Source of the DNA: Flavobacteriales bacterium
GTDB taxonomy: Bacteria > Bacteroidota > Bacteroidia > Flavobacteriales_D > Sanyastnellaceae
NCBI GenBank assembly: GCA_947466425.1
Contig: CANIBZ010000026.1
Span: 1-34,593, forward strand
Direction of reading: 5' to 3'
Length of the DNA stretch: 34,593 nucleotides
Of this stretch, positions 27,245 to 34,261 are shown one piece after another; positions within the stretch are counted from its first letter, which is position 1, and every line of letters begins with the position of its first letter. Below the pieces are notes generated by a model. It ran no database searches. It worked only from the letters and a program-made list of their open reading frames with translations, and was not told where the DNA came from. The translations under genes and the position numbers were made by a program.

Positions 27245-29810
27245 GATGCAAAATAGAATTTTCAGAAAAAGCCGATTTTCGCGAATGCTTATTTGCCTAT
27301 TCATAACCATCAGTTATGCATCTTGTACTATTCAAAATAATCTGCAAGAAGGAGAAATTTATTTTGAAGATCACAAAGTAGATTTCACAGAATATAAAAA
27401 CGACCTGCTTCCACTTGGGGATATTACATCCGATGAATTGTTGTATTTAGCAAAACTTAAACCGAATCGAAAAACCTTGATGTTTCGATTGAACATGCGT
27501 CTAAATACTTTTGTTCCAAGAAAGTTTCTTGAAAGATCTGAGTTAAGAATAGACAAACGCTGCAAGAAAATAAACAAGAAACGCTTCGACAAAGAAACGA
27601 GAAAAAACAAAAAACACAAAGATCCTAAGACCTGCAACGGATTGTGGCCTTGGCTTGCTTATACTGTCGGAGAACCGCCTGTTTTATTAGACACCATGCT
27701 CGTTAACAAGGGAGCGAGACAAATGGAAATTTACCTGCGTAAGAATGGTTATTTCAATGCAGAGGTTAAAGGCGAAAGTATCATTAACGACGAGAACAGT
27801 TTATTCTGGAAAAAAGGAAAAAAGAGTCATGTGGTTTACCATGTTGAACTGAAGGACTTATATAAGATTAAAAATATTGAATGGACCACTGAGGACGCTA
27901 ACTTAAAAAAACAGTTGCCCAAACTCAAAGAGAAAACTTTGATAAAGTCAAACGAACGCTTCCGTGTCACAAATCTCGATGCAGAGCGGGGCAGAATTAC
28001 CTTGTTCTTGAGCAATGAGGGCTTTTACGAATTCATTCCAGACTATATCGTCTATCAGCTAGACACCGTCACTTCCCCTAAAGAAGTTAACATCAAAGTC
28101 ACTTTTCTGAACCAAAAAGCCCTTGACGGCTACGGCAATTTCACCGGAAAAACATTGCCTCACCGTAAATTTTATATTGGAGAAATTTCATTTAACACTT
28201 CCTTCAATCCTTTGAATCCGAATGAAATTCCAACCGATACTATTCAATACAAAGGGCTCGACATTTACAGTGTTGGTCTGTCTTGTGTGAAGCCTGTAAT
28301 TCTCGATAGGCGTGTTGAGGTAAAGGAAACGCAACTCTATCAGCAGCGGTATCTCGACGAGACCTACAAACGCTTTTCGCAATTAGGAGTTTTTAAAACA
28401 GTAAACATTCAACTATCGCCACGAAACGACCCTAAAACTGGACAATCCCTGCTCGATGTCAAAGTGCTGTTGGCTCCGAACAAAAGACAAGCTTTAAGCT
28501 TTGACCCTCGGGTCACCAACCGATCTGGCAACATGGGTATCTATGGCAACTTCATTTATAAACACAGGAACGTATTTCGTGGGGCAGAATCTTTTGAATT
28601 CAAGACTGTGATCGGAGCTGAAGCATCTCAGGTACTGGGTGACGGTTCAACAAACACCGGCAATCAAATTGTTCAACGTACCTTTCAACTGAACACGTTC
28701 GAAATTGGTCCAGAATTGAATTTAATTCTGCCACGATTGTTTCCTCGCGATTTAGCGAAGACTAGTCGAAGTAACGACCCGAAAACTACGCTACGAGCCG
28801 GATTGAATTACCAGCGCAGACCCGATTATACGCGAACACTTTCACAGGTAAGTTTCGGCTGGAACTTCATTGAAAATCCGGAAACGGTTTCTTCTTTCGA
28901 CATTGAATGGGCTGAATTAAGTGTCATAAAAATTGATCGATCTGCCGCTTTCGATCAATGGTTGGGATCTTTAAACGACAGCTATTTGGCGAACAGTTAC
29001 CAAGATCACTTGATCTTAGCTTCTCGCTTGGGGTATACCATAAACACACAGAAAGACGGTAACCAACCACGCGCATTTTATTACCGCGGTAACATCATTG
29101 AAGGGGCGGGCAATTTACTTCGTGCGGTTTATCAGCGCCTTCCAAACGCAGTTACCGACTCTTTGGGAAGCTATGAGATTAACAACATTCGCTTTGCGCA
29201 ATATGTGAAGTCGGACCACGATGTGCGCTTCTACACGCAATCCGACGACCGTAACAAATTCGCTTTTCGAGCCTTTGTTGGGGTCGGTATCCCATTGAGG
29301 AATCTGTCTTCCCTTCCCTTCGAAAAAAGTTATTTCAGCGGTGGTGCGAACGGATTGCGCGCTTGGCAAGCACGAACACTAGGCCCAGGAAGTTTTCGCG
29401 ACACTACACTGGTTCGTTCGTTCAACAATATTGGCGATATAAAATTGGAATTCAATGCGGAATATCGCTTCAAGATTACGCATATGTTTCAAGCTGCTTT
29501 TTTCATAGATGCTGGAAATATTTGGCTAGCGAACAAAGACAACAGCCGTCCGAATGCAGAGTTCAATAAGAATCGTTTTTACAATGAGTTCGCTATTGGC
29601 ACAGGAGCGGGATTGCGCTTTGATTTCGATTTCTTTATTGTTCGAATGGATGTTGGAATTCCGTTGAGAGATCCGTTGAAAGTAGACGGCGAGAAATGGT
29701 TGTGGCAAGGGAAAGACGAATACAATACTTTCTTATCGGATGTCAACAATTCCCCTTCCTCCTTCAAGCTTCAACCTGTGTTGAACTTGGGATTGGGATT
29801 TCCTTTCTAA
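27243..29810 (+). CDS. tamL: TamL: BamA/TamA-like outer-membrane assembly lipoprotein
   Basis: The 855-residue protein belongs to the Omp85 superfamily. A lipoprotein signal ends at Cys28 (SYASC), which is the mark of the Bacteroidota TamL form; TamL is thought to work with TamB in outer-membrane assembly or lipid transport. After a basic Lys/Arg-rich stretch (KKINKKRFDKETRKNKKHKD, about 108-127) come POTRA-like repeats (YKIKNIEWTTEDANLKKQLPKL; LDGYGNFTGKTLPHRKFYIG). A C-terminal 16-strand-type barrel (about 440-855) contains the conserved GGANGLRAWQARTLGPGSF and ends LGFPF. tamB is not in the window. The last four bases overlap the convergent plsC gene. Confidence 0.93.
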   Translation: MMQNRIFRKSRFSRMLICLFITISYASCTIQNNLQEGEIYFEDHKVDFTEYKNDLLPLGDITSDELLYLAKLKPNRKTLMFRLNMRLNTFVPRKFLERSELRIDKRCKKINKKRFDKETRKNKKHKDPKTCNGLWPWLAYTVGEPPVLLDTMLVNKGARQMEIYLRKNGYFNAEVKGESIINDENSLFWKKGKKSHVVYHVELKDLYKIKNIEWTTEDANLKKQLPKLKEKTLIKSNERFRVTNLDAERGRITLFLSNEGFYEFIPDYIVYQLDTVTSPKEVNIKVTFLNQKALDGYGNFTGKTLPHRKFYIGEISFNTSFNPLNPNEIPTDTIQYKGLDIYSVGLSCVKPVILDRRVEVKETQLYQQRYLDETYKRFSQLGVFKTVNIQLSPRNDPKTGQSLLDVKVLLAPNKRQALSFDPRVTNRSGNMGIYGNFIYKHRNVFRGAESFEFKTVIGAEASQVLGDGSTNTGNQIVQRTFQLNTFEIGPELNLILPRLFPRDLAKTSRSNDPKTTLRAGLNYQRRPDYTRTLSQVSFGWNFIENPETVSSFDIEWAELSVIKIDRSAAFDQWLGSLNDSYLANSYQDHLILASRLGYTINTQKDGNQPRAFYYRGNIIEGAGNLLRAVYQRLPNAVTDSLGSYEINNIRFAQYVKSDHDVRFYTQSDDRNKFAFRAFVGVGIPLRNLSSLPFEKSYFSGGANGLRAWQARTLGPGSFRDTTLVRSFNNIGDIKLEFNAEYRFKITHMFQAAFFIDAGNIWLANKDNSRPNAEFNKNRFYNEFAIGTGAGLRFDFDFFIVRMDVGIPLRDPLKVDGEKWLWQGKDEYNTFLSDVNNSPSSFKLQPVLNLGLGFPF

Positions 29811-30532
29811 GCTTTTTCAATTTCTTGTTGAATAAGCGAGCGCGTGTAATTCGCCATTTCTTCAATGCTCATATTGAAAAAATCATCGCCCTTCAAAGCG
29901 GGTAATATTCTGATTTCAACGGTAGCAGGACGAAGGAAAAAACTTCCGTTCGCCAAGGCCTTCGCACTGCCAACAATGGCAATGGGCACGACAGGAATTC
30001 GACCTTCTTTCGCAATGGTAAAAACACCCTTTTTGAAAGGCAACAACTCTCCTGTTTTCGTTCGTGTTCCTTCCGGAAATGCTGCGATACTTTTCCCACC
30101 TTGAATGTCTTGAATGGCAGTGCGCATGCTTGCCATAGCGCGTTCGCGATTTTTTCGGTCCACGAAAATCATTCCCACTATTTTCATGTATTGACTTAAA
30201 ATTGGAATCTTTTTCAATTCAACTTTTCCGATAAAAAACATAGGACGATTAATGCTTGTGCAAATGATGGGAATGTCTAATTGCGACGCGTGATTGGCTG
30301 CGTAGATAGCAGGTTCGTTCAATACACTTTCTAAACCTTTGACCTTTACTCGAACCATGGAAATGGCTAGAATAACTGGAGAGAAAATGTAGTATCCCAT
30401 TATTCTATGCGAATACGTTGGGTTCGTTGCAAGGGCGAACAACATTCCAAATAGACCACAGAAAATGGTCCAAACCAGAACCAATAAAAGTTGTAACACG
30501 TTAATTGGAAACCACAACACTTTTGAAATCAT
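29807..30532 (-). CDS. plsC: 1-acyl-sn-glycerol-3-phosphate acyltransferase
   Basis: PlsC-type enzymes add the second acyl chain to make phosphatidic acid at the inner membrane. The 241-residue protein has N-terminal hydrophobic segments (about 10-35 and 46-62). It carries the catalytic NHxxxxD box as NHASQLD (H81, D86), then the VDRKNRERA block, FPEGTRTKTG (152-161) and the closing IPVVPIAIVGS block. It may act on lysophospholipid or another acyl acceptor. Its start overlaps the end of the FdhF/YdeP gene as ATGA, so translation is probably coupled. Its stop overlaps the tamL stop on the other strand (CTAA). Confidence 0.93.
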   Translation of the reverse strand: MISKVLWFPINVLQLLLVLVWTIFCGLFGMLFALATNPTYSHRIMGYYIFSPVILAISMVRVKVKGLESVLNEPAIYAANHASQLDIPIICTSINRPMFFIGKVELKKIPILSQYMKIVGMIFVDRKNRERAMASMRTAIQDIQGGKSIAAFPEGTRTKTGELLPFKKGVFTIAKEGRIPVVPIAIVGSAKALANGSFFLRPATVEIRILPALKGDDFFNMSIEEMANYTRSLIQQEIEKA

Positions 30533-32823
30533 CCTTCCTCTCCGTTGTATTTTTCGAATCGCACAATTAAGAATTTGCTGATTGGTGTGTTGCTTCGTTC
30601 AGCTGTGTGATGCAGCGGAACCAAGCAATTCGTTTCTGGGAAATAAGTCCCCACGCATCCTTTCGGAATGTCGTACGGAATAATATGAAACTTAATGGCC
30701 TTGCGCTCTACCCCTTCGTGAATTGAAACGATGTTCACCAATTCTTTGTGTTGAAAGCCAGCCTTCAGAATATCTTCTTCGTTCATCATAACTACGCGAC
30801 GTTCATTCTCCACCCCGCGGTAGCGGTCGTCTAGTCCGTAAACCGTTGTGTTGAACTGATCGTGTGTGCGAATGGTCATTAACACGTAATGTCCGGTTGG
30901 AATTTCTATGTGTTGAAGCGGCTCTGTTCTGAACTGCGCTTTTCCTGAAGGCGTGGTGAACTTGCCTTCGCGCGGACCGTTCGGAAGGTAGAATCCATCT
31001 ACACCTCGAACGCGTTTGTTGTAATTATCGAAACCTGGAATGGTGGCCTCAATTTCTTCTCGAATGAAATCGTAATTGCCTCTCCACTTTTTCCAAGGGA
31101 GGTCTGATGTTTTCTTGCAAGCGTTTCCGATTTCGCAAACGATTGCGGGCTCGCTCATGCAGAGTTCAGAAGCGGGGGTAACGCTTCCGCGCGAGCGATG
31201 CACGATTCCCATGGAATTTTCAACGGTCACGAATTGTTCTCCGCCTTCTTGCAAGTCTATTTCCGTTCTTCCTAGGCACGGAAGAATGAGTGCCTCTTCT
31301 CCGGTTACCAGATGTGAGCGGTTCAGTTTGGTTGAAATGTGAACGGTTAATGGAACGCGCTGCATGGCTTTTCCTGTGAAGACGCTATCTGGCGTTGCTG
31401 AAACGAAGTTTCCACCTAGGCCAATGAAGATCTTTACTTGATTTTTAGACATGGCTTCAATGGCCTCTACCGCGTCGAACCCGTGTTCTCTCGGTGCCGT
31501 GAAGTTGTAGCGTTTGTCTAGCGCGAGAAGGAATGGTTCGCGGGGCTTTTCGTTAATGCCCATGGTTCTATCTCCTTGCACATTCGAGTGTCCACGCACT
31601 GGGCAAAGGCCAGCGCCTGGTTTTCCAACTGCACCTAAAACGAGGTGAATGTTTACCACTTCTTGAATAATAGCAACTGCTTTTTTCTGCTGCGTAAGAC
31701 CCATGGCCCAGCACGAAATAATATTTCTCTTTTTGGAAATTAATTCCGCCACTTCGAAAGCTTGTGCTTTTGAAATGCCGCTGATTTCGGCGCATTCATC
31801 GAGATTTACTTCATCGAGGCTGTTCCAATAATTGATGAATCCTTCTGTTTTTTCTTCAACGAATTTCTGATCGAGTACCCCTCCTATTTCTTGCTCAAGA
31901 TTTTTGAGATAATGACCAATCATTTTGAATAAGGCATGATCTCCGCCCACTCTTACTTGAAGGAAATGATCTGCGAGTTGCGTTCCTCCCTTTAAAATTT
32001 CTACTGGGCTTTGCGGATCTATGAACTTCGTTGTTCCCACTTCTGGAAGCGGATTGATGTGTATAATCTTTCCGCCGTTTGCTTTGCATTTGGAAAGCGC
32101 TGCCATCATACGCGGATGGTTGGTTCCCGGATTTTGTCCGATTACCAAAATGGCATCTGCAATATAGAGGTCTTCGAGTTTCACTGTCCCCTTACCTATT
32201 CCAAGCGATTCAATGAGTGCGGTACCAGAACTTTCATGACACAGGTTGCTGCAATCGGGAAGGTTGTTGGTTCCAAATTTTCGAACGAAGAGTTGATATA
32301 AAAAAGCAGCTTCATTGCCTGTTCTTCCTGAAGTATAGAATACCGCTTCGTCGGGTGTAGCGCAATTGTCGAGTTCTTGCGCGATGCGACTTAAAGCGAA
32401 ATCCCATGAAACAGGTTTGTATTTGCTGCTTCCCTTTTCAAGGAACATGGGGTTTGTTATGCGTCCGCTTTTCCCGATGATGTAGTCGCTCCAATCGCTC
32501 ATTTCTTCCACGGTGTGTTGCGCGAAGAAATCGGGTGTGCATCGTTTTTCGGTGGCTTCTTCGGCAATGGCCTTTGCACCGTTTTCGCAGTATTCTCCCA
32601 GTTTCGATCTATGTGTAGGATCTGGCCAAGCGCATCCTGGGCAGTCGATTCCGTCTTTTTGATTTAATTTTTGCAGCAGTTTCCAACCTTTGATCATGCC
32701 CATTTCATCGGCAATGTGTTTAATGGTTGAAGTAATAGCGGGCACACCGCACGCTGCGTCTTTGAGGTGTTTCAAGCGAATGCCTGTAAGAGTTGCAGGC
32801 GGTACTATTCGGACGTTTCTCAT
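30529..32823 (-). CDS. FdhF/YdeP family molybdopterin oxidoreductase
   Basis: The 764-residue protein is a DMSO-reductase-superfamily enzyme of the YdeP subgroup, which resembles formate dehydrogenase alpha subunits; substrates of the group are not settled. Visible marks are DGIDCPGCAWPDP (Cys61, Cys64) near the N-terminus, YTSGRTGNEAAFLYQLF (163-179), DCSNLCHESSG (190-200) where the Mo ligand region is expected, and VIGQNPGTNHPRMM. CPVRGHSNVQGDRTMG and the C-terminal molybdopterin-binding domain (TIRTHDQFNTTVYGLDDRYRG) follow. There is no Tat signal, so it is cytosolic. The gene starts 17 bases beyond a 62-bp repeat array and overlaps plsC by four bases. Confidence 0.93.
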   Translation of the reverse strand: MRNVRIVPPATLTGIRLKHLKDAACGVPAITSTIKHIADEMGMIKGWKLLQKLNQKDGIDCPGCAWPDPTHRSKLGEYCENGAKAIAEEATEKRCTPDFFAQHTVEEMSDWSDYIIGKSGRITNPMFLEKGSSKYKPVSWDFALSRIAQELDNCATPDEAVFYTSGRTGNEAAFLYQLFVRKFGTNNLPDCSNLCHESSGTALIESLGIGKGTVKLEDLYIADAILVIGQNPGTNHPRMMAALSKCKANGGKIIHINPLPEVGTTKFIDPQSPVEILKGGTQLADHFLQVRVGGDHALFKMIGHYLKNLEQEIGGVLDQKFVEEKTEGFINYWNSLDEVNLDECAEISGISKAQAFEVAELISKKRNIISCWAMGLTQQKKAVAIIQEVVNIHLVLGAVGKPGAGLCPVRGHSNVQGDRTMGINEKPREPFLLALDKRYNFTAPREHGFDAVEAIEAMSKNQVKIFIGLGGNFVSATPDSVFTGKAMQRVPLTVHISTKLNRSHLVTGEEALILPCLGRTEIDLQEGGEQFVTVENSMGIVHRSRGSVTPASELCMSEPAIVCEIGNACKKTSDLPWKKWRGNYDFIREEIEATIPGFDNYNKRVRGVDGFYLPNGPREGKFTTPSGKAQFRTEPLQHIEIPTGHYVLMTIRTHDQFNTTVYGLDDRYRGVENERRVVMMNEEDILKAGFQHKELVNIVSIHEGVERKAIKFHIIPYDIPKGCVGTYFPETNCLVPLHHTAERSNTPISKFLIVRFEKYNGEEG

Positions 32824-32827
32824 CTTG

Positions 32828-32835
32828 CTAATATA
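32828..32835 (-). promoter_or_regulatory. Possible -7 box of the FdhF/YdeP gene
   Basis: TATATTAG on the minus strand differs from TAnnTTTG at one position and ends four bases before the ATG at 32823. The matching -33 region would fall inside the first 62-bp repeat, where no TTTG is seen at the right distance. Confidence 0.2.
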
Positions 32836-32840
32836 CTGCG

Positions 32841-32964
32841 TAATTGGAACTGCGTTATACCTACTTCGTAATTGGAAAATCGAAGATTTTATTCCTATTG
32901 CATAATTGGAACTGCGTTATACCTACTTCGTAATTGGAAAATCGAAGATTTTATTCCTATTTCA
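32841..32964 (+). repeat. Direct duplication of a 62-bp unit
   Basis: Copies at 32841-32902 and 32903-32964 begin TAATTGGAACTGCGTTATAC and differ only near the end (CTATTGCA against CTATTTCA). Each contains a small hairpin with arms AAAATC and GATTTT around GAA. A third copy starts at 32965 but breaks off after about 16 bases. The array is in a 361-bp gene-free stretch (32824-33184) between the FdhF/YdeP gene and the toxin gene. Confidence 0.92.
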
Positions 32965-33063
32965 TAATTGGAACTTCGTTGTTTAATAATTACAAAGTAG
33001 GAATTACCTAGTAGGAATTACGTAGTAGGAATAAAATCTTCGATTTTCCAATAACGTAGTTCC
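32846..33063. repeat. Large imperfect inverted repeat built from the 62-bp unit
   Basis: The right side (33026-33063) is a reverse-complement copy of the unit's core. TAGGAATAAAATCTTCGATT (33026-33045, continuing TTCCAAT to 33052) pairs with 32932-32958 and with the same part of the first copy. The outer GGAACTGCGTTAT (32846-32858) pairs with ATAACGTAGTTCC (33051-33063) with one mismatch. The single strand could fold into a long hairpin; function unknown. Confidence 0.8.
32996..33037 (+). repeat. 14-bp tandem repeat, three units
   Basis: AGTAGGAATTACCT (32996-33009), AGTAGGAATTACGT (33010-33023) and AGTAGGAATAAAAT (33024-33037). Its reverse complement (CTACTNNGTAATT) also occurs inside each 62-bp unit as CTACTTCGTAATT, so the whole island appears built from one short motif. 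Confidence 0.85.
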
Positions 33064-33145
33064 ACCGCATAAACGCGCATAACTGTTTCTTGACTTTACT
33101 GAAAGTGTAAATCAATTTTGCGAGAAAAAAATATTTATAATTCAT

Positions 33146-33177
33146 GTTGTCTGAATGGACAACTTAACCTAAATTTG
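33146..33177 (+). promoter_or_regulatory. Promoter and inverted-repeat operator of the toxin-antitoxin operon
   Basis: A perfect TAAATTTG (33170-33177) fits the Bacteroidota -7 box, with TTGT (33147-33150) 19 bases upstream as the -33 element. Perfect arms GTTGTC (33146-33151) and GACAAC (33158-33163), six bases apart, cover the -33 element, as expected for autorepression by the XRE antitoxin or the complex. The box ends seven bases before the toxin ATG, so the leader is only a few bases. Confidence 0.6.
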
Positions 33178-33184
33178 AAAAAAA

Positions 33185-33529
33185 ATGAATGAAGCTAAAA
33201 AGAGAACGATAATCTTCTACCAAGATTATTTTTCAAACTTTTACCTGAAACAAAGACAAAAAGTAAAAGATAAAATTTTATGGACCTTTCGAATAATAGA
33301 AACTCAAGAAAAAATCCCTCGCGAATATTTCAAGTTTATTGAAAATTCAGAGGGCTTGTTTGAAATTCGAGTGAGTCAAGGGAATGACATATTCAGGATC
33401 TTCTGCTTTTTCGACAAAGGAAATCTGATTGTATTGGCGAATGGGTTCCAAAAGAAGAGTCAGAAAACACCGAGAACAGAAATAGACAAAGCAATTGCAA
33501 TAAAAAAATTATATGAAAACGAAGACTAA
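33185..33529 (+). CDS. RelE/ParE superfamily (Gp49-like, HigB) toxin
   Basis: The 114-residue protein fits the phage-derived Gp49-like/HigB group of type II toxins, which inhibit translation by mRNA cleavage at the ribosome. Family blocks are FKFIENSEGLFEIRVSQGNDIFRIFCFF (about 56-83) and LIVLANGFQKKSQKTPRTEIDKAI (about 87-110); the last is the hallmark GFxKKSxKTPxxEI. It is followed by an XRE antitoxin gene with a 17-base overlap, in the toxin-first order typical of higBA. It looks intact. A promoter with operator is directly upstream. Confidence 0.9.
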   Translation: MNEAKKRTIIFYQDYFSNFYLKQRQKVKDKILWTFRIIETQEKIPREYFKFIENSEGLFEIRVSQGNDIFRIFCFFDKGNLIVLANGFQKKSQKTPRTEIDKAIAIKKLYENED

Positions 33530-33815
33530 CACAAAGACTCTTGATCAATTCGTTGAGGAACAATATGGAAAGCGAGGAACATCCAAGCGAGAGAAATTTG
33601 AAAAGGGGTATGAGAACTTTAAAATTGGGGTCCTCATTCAGCAGGCTCGACTTGAAAAAGGATTAACACAAGACCAGCTCGCCATGCGCTGCGGCACAAA
33701 CAAAGGATACATTTCAAAAATCGAAAACGACATCAAAGAAGTCCGCCTTTCAACTTTGCAGCGCATTGTAGAAATTGGTTTAGGCGGGCATTTGGATTTA
33801 TCTATTCGATTTTAA
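33513..33815 (+). CDS. XRE-family antitoxin (HigA type)
   Basis: The 100-residue protein has a charged N-terminal extension (about 1-33) and an XRE helix-turn-helix domain: IGVLIQQARLEKGLTQDQLAMRCGTNKGYISKIENDIKEVRLSTLQRIVEIGLGGHL. Such antitoxins neutralise the co-encoded RelE-type toxin and repress the operon by binding an inverted repeat. The GTNKGYISKIEN recognition helix is complete. The 17-base overlap with the toxin gene indicates coupled translation. A perfect hairpin follows 11 bases after the stop. Confidence 0.9.
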   Translation: MKTKTNTKTLDQFVEEQYGKRGTSKREKFEKGYENFKIGVLIQQARLEKGLTQDQLAMRCGTNKGYISKIENDIKEVRLSTLQRIVEIGLGGHLDLSIRF

Positions 33816-33826
33816 ATCATTCAGGC

Positions 33827-33847
33827 AAAATCATCTTCGATGATTTT
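33827..33847 (+). terminator. Hairpin after the antitoxin gene, probable terminator
   Basis: Perfect 9-bp arms AAAATCATC and GATGATTTT around a TTC loop, ending in four T, 11 bases past the antitoxin stop. The T-tract is short, so it could also be the first hairpin of the REP-like cluster that follows. Confidence 0.5.
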
Positions 33848-33851
33848 AAAA

Positions 33852-33895
33852 GCCCTTTAGGGCGACATCCGAACTGCCCCCAGTGAAGCTGGGGG
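33852..33895 (+). repeat. REP-like element, left copy
   Basis: Hairpin GCCC-TTTA-GGGC (33852-33863), then GACATCCGAACTG, then a hairpin with arms CCCCCAGT and GCTGGGGG around GAA (33877-33895, one G-T pair). The same arrangement occurs in reverse orientation at 33990-34036. It lies in a 446-bp gene-free stretch (33816-34261). Confidence 0.75.
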
Positions 33896-33927
33896 ATAAA
33901 GGTTTTGATTTGAGTCAACTTGAAGTT

Positions 33928-33978
33928 AAGAGAGCCAATTAAAAAATAGAGCGCCTACTTGTGTGTAAGAGCTCTCTT
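33928..33978. repeat. Inner inverted repeat between the REP-like copies
   Basis: AAGAGAGC (33928-33935) and GCTCTCTT (33971-33978) are perfect 8-bp complements 35 bases apart. With the flanking inverted copies they could extend one long stem. Confidence 0.5.
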
Positions 33979-33989
33979 TAGATTTTTCT

Positions 33990-34036
33990 CCCCCAGCTTT
34001 GCTGGGGGCATTTCGGATGCCGCTCGCAGAGCGAGC
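33990..34036 (-). repeat. REP-like element, right copy in inverted orientation
   Basis: Arms CCCCCAGC and GCTGGGGG around TTT (33990-34008), then the linker CATTTCGGATGCC, then a hairpin with arms GCTCGC and GCGAGC around AGA (34022-34036). Read on the minus strand it repeats the left copy's order: GC-rich hairpin, GGCATCCGAAATG linker, CCCCCAG hairpin. The linker matches the left one at 11 of 13 positions; the GC-rich hairpin sequence itself differs. Confidence 0.75.
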
Positions 34037-34098
34037 TCACTCTAATCATAGAGGAATAAATTGCCAACTAAGAACTACGTTGTTATCATCTAAAAGTC

Positions 34099-34145
34099 GA
34101 AGACATTAGCCGGAGGCATTCGTTGAAGACATTCGCCGTAGGCAT
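34099..34145 (+). repeat. Two 21-bp direct repeats with 26-bp period
   Basis: Copies at 34099-34119 and 34125-34145 share GAAGACATT.GCCG.AGGCAT with two differences. A second small repeat, TGCATATAA, follows at 34150-34158 and 34161-34169. No gene is seen here. Confidence 0.75.
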
Positions 34146-34219
34146 AAAGTGCATATAACCTGCATATAAAAATTGGTGTAAATCTCATTCGCAAGTTTTA
34201 GATTTGAATAGAAAATATT

Positions 34220-34261
34220 TATTCACTTTTTGTGAATATTTTGAAAAACCTATTACCTTTG
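34220..34261 (+). promoter_or_regulatory. Promoter and inverted-repeat operator of the broken higB-like locus
   Basis: Perfect arms TATTCAC (34220-34226) and GTGAATA (34232-34238) around TTTTT look like an XRE antitoxin operator. TTTG (34229-34232) and a perfect -7 box TACCTTTG (34254-34261) are 21 bases apart, with the operator over the -33 element. The box touches the ATG at 34262, leaving no room for a leader. Confidence 0.55.

Noticed and set aside
32841-33063. CRISPR array
   Set aside because: The 62-bp units are adjacent with no spacers, the 14-bp units are contiguous, and no cas gene is present.
32824-33184. Retron or other structured reverse-transcribed RNA
   Set aside because: The inverted repeats could fold, but no reverse transcriptase gene is near.
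33852-34036. Insertion sequence or MITE with terminal inverted repeats
   Set aside because: No transposase frame and no clear target-site duplication; the inverted modules consist of hairpins with a conserved linker, which fits a REP-like pair better.
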